This document shows positions 31,833 to 39,169 of a stretch of 64,000 nt of DNA, piece after piece. Source of the stretch: Treponema saccharophilum DSM 2985 (lineage in GTDB: Bacteria; Spirochaetota; Spirochaetia; Treponematales; Treponemataceae); NCBI RefSeq assembly GCF_000255555.1, contig NZ_AGRW01000046.1:1-64000 (forward strand), given 5' to 3'. The position numbers and the translations under genes were made by a program. Below the pieces are notes generated by a model that worked only from the letters and a program-made list of their open reading frames with translations, was not told the DNA's origin and did no database searches. How positions within the stretch are numbered: position 1 is the first letter of the stretch; each line of letters opens with the position of its first letter.

Positions 31833-32351
31833 ATGAAAAACAAAATTGAAAAACTTCTTCCGGTGGCGCTTCTCGTCGCCGTCGTCGTGTTCGATCAGGT
31901 TACGAAGCAGCTCGTCGTGGCGAACATTCCGGTGCATTCGGTGGGCGCGTCGTTCTTCGGCGATTTCCTGCGGATTGTCCTCGTCTACAATACGGGGGTC
32001 GCGTTCTCCATCGGGCAGGGGAGCGGCGAGATTGTCCGGCTAATCCTGTTCAAGATTCTCCCGATTGTCGCGCTCGGCTTCGTGATGGCGTTCTATTTTC
32101 TGAGCGACAAAATCACCCGCCTCCAGCGATGGGCGATTTGCGGAGTCGTGGGCGGCGGAATCGGGAACATAATCGACCGCGTTTTCAATCCGCACGGCGT
32201 CATCGACTTCATCGACGTGAAATTCTACGGGCTTTTCGGCTTCGAGCGGTGGCCTACGTTCAACATCGCCGATTCCGCCGTCGTCGTCTGCGGAATCCTC
32301 CTGTTCGTCTCCGTGATGCTTTCGAAAGGCGGGGAAGGAGCTGAGAAATGA
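31833..32351 (+). CDS. lspA: Lipoprotein signal peptidase II
   Basis: Aspartic peptidase of the inner membrane that removes the signal peptide from diacylglyceryl-modified prolipoproteins. The 172-residue protein has four hydrophobic helices and the family blocks VVVFDQVTKQ, YNTGVAFS, GGGIGNIIDR and VIDFIDV followed by FNIADS; the two catalytic Asp are in NIIDR and NIADS. It supports the presence of lipoproteins such as the lipase and the Ig-repeat lipoprotein here. The stop overlaps the next gene by four bases (ATGA). An eight-codon frame (31823-31849) overlaps the start, but I would not call it a gene. Confidence 0.95.
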   Translation: MKNKIEKLLPVALLVAVVVFDQVTKQLVVANIPVHSVGASFFGDFLRIVLVYNTGVAFSIGQGSGEIVRLILFKILPIVALGFVMAFYFLSDKITRLQRWAICGVVGGGIGNIIDRVFNPHGVIDFIDVKFYGLFGFERWPTFNIADSAVVVCGILLFVSVMLSKGGEGAEK

Positions 32352-32650
32352 CGAGGGGCGAGAGGACTTTCATTTTCAACATCTGCGTTCTCGTCCTGAA
32401 CATACTCATCGGGACGGTCATCGAGGTGTTCATCATTTTCGCGAGCGCGTTCATCCTTGCAGGCGCGCCGGAAAGCATCAGGCAGAGCGCGCCCGTCAGC
32501 GTCATCCTGCCGTTTTTGCTTCTCGCGGGGCTTCTCTGCGCGATTGCCGTGTCGCGGCTGTGCATTATCTGGGCGCTCGACAAATTCGACCTCCGCGACA
32601 AACTCGACCCCAAGCTCGTCACGCGGTATCCGCCGTCAAAAAAATCGTGA
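32348..32650 (+). CDS. Small membrane protein, unknown function
   Basis: Not recognised. The 100-residue protein has two strongly hydrophobic helices (FIFNICVLVLNILIGTVIEV and ILPFLLLAGLLCAIAVS) and a charged, probably cytosolic tail ending in two Lys-rich residues groups. Its start overlaps the lspA stop (ATGA), so it is translated with lspA and may act in lipoprotein or envelope processes. No motif allows a more specific assignment. Confidence 0.7.
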   Translation: MTRGERTFIFNICVLVLNILIGTVIEVFIIFASAFILAGAPESIRQSAPVSVILPFLLLAGLLCAIAVSRLCIIWALDKFDLRDKLDPKLVTRYPPSKKS

Positions 32651-32785
32651 CGGATTCAGATATCGGTTTTTTGCGACCTGCATAAACAAACGGATTCGTT
32701 CAGGACTAACGGCCTTCACTTTTTTAAAGTGGGCGATGGTAATCGCGAACAAATCCGTTTGCCTTAGGCGCTGTCCGGATTTCCC

Positions 32786-32879
32786 GTGCCATTCCGAACG
32801 GGGACCTTTGAAATCGCAATCCCGCGAAATTCCGTTCATCATGGCAAAATCCGAATCAGCCGTTTTTCAGGGCGAAGCC
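32786..32879. repeat. Degenerate intergenic repeat, copy 2
   Basis: Aligns by eye with 2641-2747: both begin GTGCCATTCCG, share TGAAATCG, ATGGCAAAA and CCGTTTTT near the end. The 342-base gap 32651-32992 otherwise holds only the weak promoter elements below. Confidence 0.45.
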
Positions 32880-32927
32880 ATGCAAAAAAAAGAAAAAATT
32901 GTCTTGAAAATATCCGGATGTACGGAA

Positions 32928-32953
32928 TAGAATTTCTGCTCATAGGCCGATTT
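32928..32953 (+). promoter_or_regulatory. Possible sigma-28 promoter of the first chemoreceptor
   Basis: TAGAATTT (32928-32935) matches six of eight -35 positions and GCCGATTT (32946-32953) six of eight -10 positions. The spacer is 10 bases, one short of optimal. The start codon is 40 bases downstream. Confidence 0.35.
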
Positions 32954-32992
32954 GAAAACGGCATTCATCCTAAGGCTTTTGAAGGGGTGTCT

Positions 32993-34768
32993 ATGGCAGG
33001 AAAAAGGACGCTGTACAAGGACAAATTTGTCCCGATTATTCTTATCTCAGGAATGGCTTTGCTGCTGCTTTTCGCTTACAACGCGATTTCAAGGAACATG
33101 GCGAAGAACAACCTGACGCAGGTGCTGCGCGAGGAAGTGAACCAGAAGGGAATCATGATGGAGGATTATCTCCAGCCGGAAATCGCCCTGACGAAAAAAC
33201 TCGCGTCCTCCCCGACAATCGTGCGCTTCTTCAAGAATCCCAACGACGCAGAAAACCGCGAGCGGGCGTTCGCCGAGCTCAGGAGCTATAAGGAGGCGTT
33301 TTCCTCGCATATAGTCTTTTGGGCGAACGACGTGGACAAGGAATTCTGGAACGACATGAAACTTGCCTATGTCGTTGACCCGAGCAATCCCGACGACTAT
33401 TGGTACAACATGACGCTCCACAAAACAGACGTCTACAATTTCAACATAAACTACAACGCCGATATGGACATGACGTGCCTGTGGCTCAACGCGGTCGTGC
33501 GCGACGAAAAAGGAAATGCAATCGGCATGGCGGGAACGGGCATCGAACTCGACAACTTCATAAACAAATGCTACGAGACGCTGCGGAACGGAATCCACCT
33601 GTATTTTTTCAACGACGACAAGGAGATTACGGGCGCGCAGGACAAAGAGCTGCTTCTGGAGAAGGCATCGATAAAGCGCGTCTACAACGGAAGCGACGAT
33701 TTTGACGCCTTGATGCGGGAGGCGCGCGATTTGGCGAGCAACTCGAACGGGCAGCACACGTTCAGGGTCAACGCGAAGGAATACGGCGTCATGCGCTATT
33801 TGTCGAGCTACGGCTGGTACCTTATTGCGACCGCCCCGACAAGCGCCGGAAAATCGAGCGGAAACATGGTGTTTTTGATTATCTGCATCGCGCTTGAGAT
33901 TGTGTTTTCTGTTTTCGTTCTTTTCATATCGAAATTGCAGGCGATGATGAGGAAGGCGACTTCTGCGAGCAACCGCCTGATTGACGAGACGGAGGATCTT
34001 ACCTCGTCATCGAAGGAAAACGCCGAGACAGCCCAGAACCAGAGCGCTGCCGTAAAGGAAATCGTCGCGACGATGGAGGACAATACCGCGCTGTCCGAGA
34101 ATATCTCGAAAAAAATAAAGGACGTTACGAGCCTCGCGAACAAGACGTCGGAGGATGTTGCCGACGGAGTGCAGTACCTTGAGGAGAATGTCACGCAGCT
34201 CGGGAAAATCGCCGAGGCAAACCAAACGACGATTGAGGGAATCAAGGCTTTGGGCGACAAAATCGCGAAGATTTGGGATATCGTGACGCTTATCAATGCC
34301 GTCGCGGACCAGGCGAAAATCATCGCGTTCAATGCCGAGCTTGAGGCGTCGAGCGCGGGCGAGGCGGGGCACAATTTCCACATCGTCGCCACCGAAATCC
34401 GGCGCCTCGCGGACGGAATCATCGACGGGACGAAGGAAATCAAGGAAAGCATCACGGAAATTCAGAAAAGCTCGGACAGCCTGATTTTGATGAGCGAGAG
34501 CGGAACGGAACGGATAAAAGAGGGAGTCGATAACGCGAAGAGCCTTGAGAACCGGTTTTCGAGCATAAAAAACGCGTCGGAAATTACGGCGGGAAGCGCC
34601 GACGAGATTACGACGATTATTTCCCAGCAGGCTGTCGCGAGCGAGCAGATTCTGATTTCGCTCAAGCAGATTTCAGGCGGCGTTGACAAATTCAAGGAAG
34701 CGACCGCCGAGATTTCCGTCGCCTCCGAAAAATTGTCATCGATTGCCCAGGAGCTGCGCAGAAAATAG
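32993..34768 (+). CDS. Methyl-accepting chemotaxis protein, membrane-bound
   Basis: Chemoreceptor controlling CheA and the flagellar motor. The 591-residue protein has an N-terminal membrane helix (about 13-33), a periplasmic sensor of some 250 residues with Cache-like features (VDPSNPDDYWYNMTLHKT; GMAGTGIELDNF), a second helix (about 292-316) and a cytosolic signalling domain. No HAMP linker is recognisable. The hairpin-tip segment (INAVADQAKIIAFNAELEAS, then AGEAGHNFHIVATEIRRLA) departs from the usual N-x-L-A-L-N-A-A-I-E-A-A-R pattern and closely matches the next gene. GAAGGGG precedes the ATG. The two receptors probably use the same kinase partner. Confidence 0.87.
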   Translation: MAGKRTLYKDKFVPIILISGMALLLLFAYNAISRNMAKNNLTQVLREEVNQKGIMMEDYLQPEIALTKKLASSPTIVRFFKNPNDAENRERAFAELRSYKEAFSSHIVFWANDVDKEFWNDMKLAYVVDPSNPDDYWYNMTLHKTDVYNFNINYNADMDMTCLWLNAVVRDEKGNAIGMAGTGIELDNFINKCYETLRNGIHLYFFNDDKEITGAQDKELLLEKASIKRVYNGSDDFDALMREARDLASNSNGQHTFRVNAKEYGVMRYLSSYGWYLIATAPTSAGKSSGNMVFLIICIALEIVFSVFVLFISKLQAMMRKATSASNRLIDETEDLTSSSKENAETAQNQSAAVKEIVATMEDNTALSENISKKIKDVTSLANKTSEDVADGVQYLEENVTQLGKIAEANQTTIEGIKALGDKIAKIWDIVTLINAVADQAKIIAFNAELEASSAGEAGHNFHIVATEIRRLADGIIDGTKEIKESITEIQKSSDSLILMSESGTERIKEGVDNAKSLENRFSSIKNASEITAGSADEITTIISQQAVASEQILISLKQISGGVDKFKEATAEISVASEKLSSIAQELRRK

Positions 34769-34773
34769 CATTT

Positions 34774-34799
34774 TTTCGGCATCGGCTCCGATGCCGAAA
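34774..34799. other. Hairpin after the first chemoreceptor
   Basis: TTTCGGCATCGG pairs with CCGATGCCGAAA around a two-base loop, directly after the stop. There is no T tract on the 3' side, so it may stabilise the mRNA end or terminate weakly. Confidence 0.5.
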
Positions 34800-34841
34800 G
34801 CTATATATTATCTGAATTATTTTTGTATCTCCCTTGAACTG

Positions 34842-34850
34842 TGGTATAAT
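34842..34850 (+). promoter_or_regulatory. Extended -10 promoter of the hydrogenase-like receptor
   Basis: TGGTATAAT is a perfect extended -10 (TGnTATAAT), 55 bases before the ATG. A weak TTTGTA lies at -35 distance. It allows expression separate from the upstream receptor and from sigma-28. Confidence 0.55.
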
Positions 34851-34905
34851 CAGGAACGTGCGCGTTTTTAGTTGTACGTTCTATTTTTTATGTTTGGATT
34901 AGCCT

Positions 34906-36858
34906 ATGAATGACTATTCAAGTGCGGAACATCTCCGACCCGTAATCAATGTCGATCCGGAAAAATGCTGTAACTGCCACCGATGCATCAGCGTCTGCCC
35001 TGTGAAAATGTGCAACAACGGTTCCGGAAGCTATGTGTCCATCAACCACGACCTGTGTATCGGTTGCGGAACCTGCATAGATGCCTGCGTGCACGGCGCG
35101 CGAACGGGAATCGACGACATGCCGGAATTCTTCCGCGACCTGAAGTCCGGAATTTCCATCGTCGCAATCGTCGCGCCTGCGGTTGCGGTCAACTTTTCGG
35201 GCAAGGACCTGAACCTTAACGGATGGCTCAAATCCGTCGGCGTGAGGGCGGTGTTCGATGTCGCGTTCGGCGCGGAGCTGACGACAAAAAGCTACGTCGA
35301 GCAGATAAAGAAAGAGAATCCCATGATTATGATTTCCCAGCCGTGTCCTGCTCTCGTCAGCTTCATAGAAATATACCGCCCGCAGCTGATTCAGTATCTG
35401 GCGAAAGCCGACAGCCCGATGGCGCACACGGTGGAATGTATCCGCCATTTTTATCCCGAATACCGCGACTGCAGAATAGCGGTCATCTCCCCGTGCTTCG
35501 CGAAGCGGCGCGAGTTCGACGAGAACGGAAGGGGCGACTACAACGTTACCATGAAGAATCTCGACCTCTATTTCAGGGAGCACAATATAGATTTGACCTC
35601 GTACCCGCAGGTCGATTACGACAATCCGCTCGCCGAACGCGCCGTTCTGTATTCGACGCCGGGCGGCCTCATGCGCACGGCAGAGCGTTTCGTTCCCGGA
35701 ATTTCGTCGAAAACGAGGAAGATTGAGGGGCAGCCTGCGGTGTTCGAGTATCTTGCCGGTTTGGATCGCTCGCTTTCGTCCGGGTGCAAGCCGTATTATC
35801 AGCTCGTCGACTGCCTGAACTGCGAGAAGGGATGCAACAGGGGCGGCGGAAGCATAAACAACAACATGCCGCTTGACGAGCTTGAGGATTTGGTGGAAAG
35901 CCGCGCTCGCGCCAGGCAGGAGAAGTGGAGGACTGGCGGTAATCCGAGCAAGTTCGCGCTGAGGAAGCTTGAGAAGACGGTAAACGCGTACTGGAAACCA
36001 GCCATTTACGAGCGCGTGTATCAAGACCGCAGCGTTGCCGTGGAGAAATTCATAAAGGAGCCGAACGAATCCGAACTCCAGCAGGTGTATGAAAGCATGG
36101 GCAAGCACAGCAAATCCGACATCTACAACTGCGGTGCGTGCGGTTACAACAGCTGCGAGCAGATGGCGGTCGCCATTTTCAACGGGCTGAACAGAAAGGA
36201 GAACTGCCACCATTACGTCATGAACCTCGCAAATCAAGACCACGAGAAGGAAATCCGCGAGGCGATGAACAGCATCACCGAGGCAGTCCGTTCCGGAAGC
36301 GAGGCTTTGCAGAGCAATGTCCGCGACTTGCAGGAAATCAGGAACATGAACATGCTCACGACGGAGGGAATCAAGAAGCTGAACACGAAGATGAACGGCA
36401 TCTGGGATATCGTCGGCATCATAAGCAACGTCGCAGACCAGACGAAAATCATCGCGTTCAACGCAGAGCTTGAGGCGTCCAGCTCCGGCGAGGCGGGAAA
36501 GAATTTCCATATCGTCGCGACGGAAATCCGCCGATTGTCCGACACAATCATCGACAGCATCAAGGAAATCAAGAACATCATCGACGAGATTCAGAACGCG
36601 TCGGACCGCCTCATCCTCGACAGCGAGAAGGGAACGCGCCAGATAGACGCCAGCTGCGAGAACGCGCGGTCCCTTGAGCGTGGGTTCGGAAGCATTATGG
36701 CAACGTCCCGGGCAAGCGGCGCCGAGAACGCTCAGGAAATCAAGAAATATGCGGGGCAGGTCGTCTCTTCCGGCGGCAAGATTTTCGACACGCTCCAGCA
36801 GATTGCGCACGGCATCGAGGAATTTTCCCAGAACACGTCTGCAACCTCCGATTCCTGA
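34906..36858 (+). CDS. [FeFe]-hydrogenase-like sensor fused to a chemotaxis signalling domain
   Basis: Probable soluble chemoreceptor sensing H2 or redox state. Domains in 650 residues: two ferredoxin clusters (C21, C24, C27, C31; C51, C54, C57, C61); a hydrogenase H-domain (about 85-320); an Fe-S domain with C409, C412, C417, C434; and a chemotaxis signalling tip (about 500-545, NVADQTKIIAFNAELEAS). Four H-cluster cysteines are conserved: C147 (SQPCPAL, L1), C197 (SPCFAK, L2), C306 and C310 (CLNCEKGCNRGGG, L3). The residue before C147 is Pro, where catalytic enzymes have the proton-relay Cys, and L2 has Ser for Met, as expected of sensory (group C) rather than catalytic types. No membrane helix, HAMP or maturase gene is present. 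Confidence 0.88.
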   Translation: MNDYSSAEHLRPVINVDPEKCCNCHRCISVCPVKMCNNGSGSYVSINHDLCIGCGTCIDACVHGARTGIDDMPEFFRDLKSGISIVAIVAPAVAVNFSGKDLNLNGWLKSVGVRAVFDVAFGAELTTKSYVEQIKKENPMIMISQPCPALVSFIEIYRPQLIQYLAKADSPMAHTVECIRHFYPEYRDCRIAVISPCFAKRREFDENGRGDYNVTMKNLDLYFREHNIDLTSYPQVDYDNPLAERAVLYSTPGGLMRTAERFVPGISSKTRKIEGQPAVFEYLAGLDRSLSSGCKPYYQLVDCLNCEKGCNRGGGSINNNMPLDELEDLVESRARARQEKWRTGGNPSKFALRKLEKTVNAYWKPAIYERVYQDRSVAVEKFIKEPNESELQQVYESMGKHSKSDIYNCGACGYNSCEQMAVAIFNGLNRKENCHHYVMNLANQDHEKEIREAMNSITEAVRSGSEALQSNVRDLQEIRNMNMLTTEGIKKLNTKMNGIWDIVGIISNVADQTKIIAFNAELEASSSGEAGKNFHIVATEIRRLSDTIIDSIKEIKNIIDEIQNASDRLILDSEKGTRQIDASCENARSLERGFGSIMATSRASGAENAQEIKKYAGQVVSSGGKIFDTLQQIAHGIEEFSQNTSATSDS

Positions 36859-37002
36859 CGAAAGCAATCCGAACGCAAAAACTCCTGTCCGATGCGGCAG
36901 CTCGTGGAATTTCCGTCGGGAAAATCGGCGAATCTGTAAAAAAATCGGCATTCCGCATCAGCGACAAGATGTCGCGTCAGCAAAATGCCGGACAATATGA
37001 CG

Positions 37003-37031
37003 CGGCACCTTATATGGGTGCCGATTTTTTT
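37003..37031 (+). terminator. Terminator after the hydrogenase-like receptor
   Basis: CGGCACC (37003-37009) pairs with GGTGCCG (37017-37023), followed by seven T. It overlaps the last bases of the convergent pta gene. Confidence 0.85.
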
Positions 37032-38055
37032 ATGCCTGAAGTGCCGTTACCGCGACCGTGTCGACGATTTCCTCGACGTTGCAGCCGCGCGAAAGGTCGT
37101 TGAGCGGCTTCGCGAATCCCTGGCAGACGGGGCCGATTGCCTTCCAGCCGCCCATGCGTGCCGCGATTTTGTAGCCGATGTTTCCTGCGTTGATGTTCGG
37201 GAAGATGAACGTGTTCGCGTGTCCTGCGACCGCGCTTCCCGGCGCTTTGAGCTCGCCGACTTCGGGGGCGATTGCCGCGTCGAACTGGAATTCGCCGTCA
37301 AGCGCGAGTTCCGGAGCCTTTTCGTGTGCGATTATCGTCGCGCGTGAAACTTTTCCGACTGTGTCGCCGTCTTTGGGGTCTGCGCCCGAACCTTTCGTTG
37401 AGAATGAGAGCATCGCGACGCGCGGTTCGATTCCCGCGATAGCCTTTGCAGTTCCGGCAGACGCGATTGCGATGTCCGCGAGCTGCTCTTCAGTCGGGTT
37501 GATGTTGATTGCGCAGTCGCCGAAAACCGCGATTCCGTCGGAGAGGTATTTGTTCCCGCCCTCGGGAGCGACCATGATGAAGCAAGAAGAGACGGTCTTG
37601 ATTCCGGGTGCAGTCTTGATGACCTGAAGTCCCGGGCGGAGCGTGTTCGCCGTTGAGTGGCAGGCGCCTGAGACGAATCCGTCAGCGTCTCCGGCCTTGA
37701 GGATGAGCGCGCCGTACATCGTGTAATCTTTGAGAGCCGCCGCTTTTGCTGCCGCGACGTCAGCGTATTCGGGAAGACCCGTCTTCTTGTTGAGTTTTCC
37801 TTCGCGCGCCTTGTAGAGAATCTCCGCGTATTTGTCCGCGTTCGCGTCCGTCGTCGGGTCGACGATGTTCACTCCGCTCATGTCGAATCCGAATTTCTCT
37901 ATCTCTGCCTTGTTTCCGAGGAGGATTATTTTCGCGATTCCTTCCTTAACGATGACCGAAGCAGCCTCGACAACGCGCTTGTCCTCGCCCTCGCAAAGAA
38001 CGATTGTTTTTCCTGCCGCTTTTGCTTTTGCCCTGAGTTCCTTTACAAAATCCAT
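37030..38055 (-). CDS. pta: Phosphate acetyltransferase
   Basis: Converts acetyl-CoA and phosphate to acetyl phosphate and CoA; with acetate kinase (not in the window) it yields ATP and acetate, as expected of a fermenting spirochaete. The 341-residue protein is the short, single-domain form. Family segments visible include the start MDFVKELRAKAKAAGKTIVLCEGEDKR (quoted in part), GACHSTANTLRPGLQ, FSTKGSGADPKDGDTV and the C-terminal PNINAGNIGYKIA. CAGGAG lies before the ATG. Acetyl phosphate can also feed response regulators. Confidence 0.95.
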   Translation of the reverse strand: MDFVKELRAKAKAAGKTIVLCEGEDKRVVEAASVIVKEGIAKIILLGNKAEIEKFGFDMSGVNIVDPTTDANADKYAEILYKAREGKLNKKTGLPEYADVAAAKAAALKDYTMYGALILKAGDADGFVSGACHSTANTLRPGLQVIKTAPGIKTVSSCFIMVAPEGGNKYLSDGIAVFGDCAININPTEEQLADIAIASAGTAKAIAGIEPRVAMLSFSTKGSGADPKDGDTVGKVSRATIIAHEKAPELALDGEFQFDAAIAPEVGELKAPGSAVAGHANTFIFPNINAGNIGYKIAARMGGWKAIGPVCQGFAKPLNDLSRGCNVEEIVDTVAVTALQA

Positions 38056-38085
38056 AAATGACTCCTGAAAAATAAATTTGGTTTT

Positions 38086-38114
38086 AGAATATCACTATGA
38101 AAAACGAACCGCAA
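38086..38114 (-). promoter_or_regulatory. Promoter of pta
   Basis: On the minus strand TTGCGG (38114-38109) and TATTCT (38091-38086) are 17 bases apart. It lies 31 bases before the ATG, with AGGAG between. Confidence 0.5.
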
Positions 38115-38189
38115 TGTAAGGAAAATAAAAGTCCACTATGTTGAAAAAAGTCAACGGAAAAGCGCTTGCCGGGCATTTTCCGTTCTGAG

Positions 38190-38350
38190 TTCGGCGTGCC
38201 GGCGAACGCCTGTTCCGATGAGCAAAGATTAGGACGCGCAATGGTAAACGGGGCGCCGATTCGCCAAGTTGGGAGGTACGCGCCTCGCGCGTGCCGGCGA
38301 ACGCCCGTTCCGATGAGCAAAGATTAGGACGCGCAATGGTAAACGGGGCG
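38190..38350. repeat. Two units related to the 53/84-base repeat array
   Basis: AACGCC anchors at 38205 and 38300, 95 bases apart, each follow GTGCCGGCG and precede a tail with AAAGATTAGGACGCGCAA and GGGGCGCC. The palindromic module GTACGCGCCTCGCGCGTGCC lies between. The order matches the array at 9205-9721, but the tails have diverged. No gene lies between 38056 and 38353. Confidence 0.85.
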
Positions 38351-38353
38351 CCG

Positions 38354-39127
38354 CTATTTTCGGCAGACTAAGACCATTGTCTGCATGTTTTCGTCGTAGG
38401 GGTTCTGCTCGAAGTCTCCGAATATTTCGACGGTTTTCCAGCCGATTCCGAGAAGCGTCCTTTTCAAGTCGGAGGCGGAGTAGAGGCGCTGGACGAATTC
38501 GTGGTCGATTACGCTGCCGGTCTCCTTGTCCGTGAGAATCCATCGCGAGCGGAGCCCTTCCCACGCGCCGACGACACTGAATTCCGTGCGGACGATTTTT
38601 CCGGCTCGCTCGAATTCCTCTCCCTTCGTGAAATAGCGGATTGCGACTTCGCGGCTGATATTTTCGAGGATGAACGTTCCGCCTTCTTTTACGGAATCGA
38701 AAATCGAGCGGAGAATCTGCGTGTCCTCCTCCTCCGTGTCGCAGTAGCCGAACGACGTGTACAAATCGACGGCCGCGTCGAATTTTCCGATTCCGTGTTT
38801 TTCCGTGCGGAACGTGCGGAGGTCGTCGCGGATAAGGGTGAGGGGGACGCCCTCGTCGTCGGCGCTTTCCCGCGCGGCGTCAAGCTCGCTCTGAATCAAA
38901 TCGACGCCCGTGACGTCCAGCCCGAGCGCGGCAAGTTCCACCGAAATCCGTCCGATTCCGCAGCCAGCGTCCAGAATCCGCGCGCCTTTTCCAGCTCCCG
39001 AAATGGAGACGACGCGTTCCGCTACCGCGGGCGCCTCTGACCAGCGCTGCTCGTCGAACATTATCGGGCCGTAGTTGTTCCAGAAATCCTCGGATTCGAA
39101 CCATTCTTTCTTCTCTTCTTTTTCCAT
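38354..39127 (-). CDS. Class I SAM-dependent methyltransferase, substrate unknown
   Basis: The 257-residue protein has a standard Rossmann methyltransferase fold: motif I RILDAGCGIGRISVELAALG (about residue 51), the acidic end of strand 2 in VTGVDL, and a motif IV-like DAAVDLYTSFGYCD. The C-terminal part resembles small-molecule methylases of the Methyltransf_11/25 type. Nothing in sequence fixes the substrate. It starts 42 bases after the uvrC stop and is probably co-transcribed with it; no functional link is known. Confidence 0.82.
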   Translation of the reverse strand: MEKEEKKEWFESEDFWNNYGPIMFDEQRWSEAPAVAERVVSISGAGKGARILDAGCGIGRISVELAALGLDVTGVDLIQSELDAARESADDEGVPLTLIRDDLRTFRTEKHGIGKFDAAVDLYTSFGYCDTEEEDTQILRSIFDSVKEGGTFILENISREVAIRYFTKGEEFERAGKIVRTEFSVVGAWEGLRSRWILTDKETGSVIDHEFVQRLYSASDLKRTLLGIGWKTVEIFGDFEQNPYDENMQTMVLVCRK

Positions 39128-39169
39128 TCCGTGCCTCCGTTTTGTCGTGCCGTGCCGTTTTCGGGCAGG

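Noticed and set aside
31823-31849. Eight-codon frame overlapping the lspA start, with its own GGAG
   Set aside because: Too short to judge and the spacing to GGAG is tight; could be chance.
34918-36951. 677-codon frame opposite the hydrogenase-like receptor
   Set aside because: It mirrors the real gene, which has coherent domains and a promoter; the antisense product has shadow composition and no motifs.
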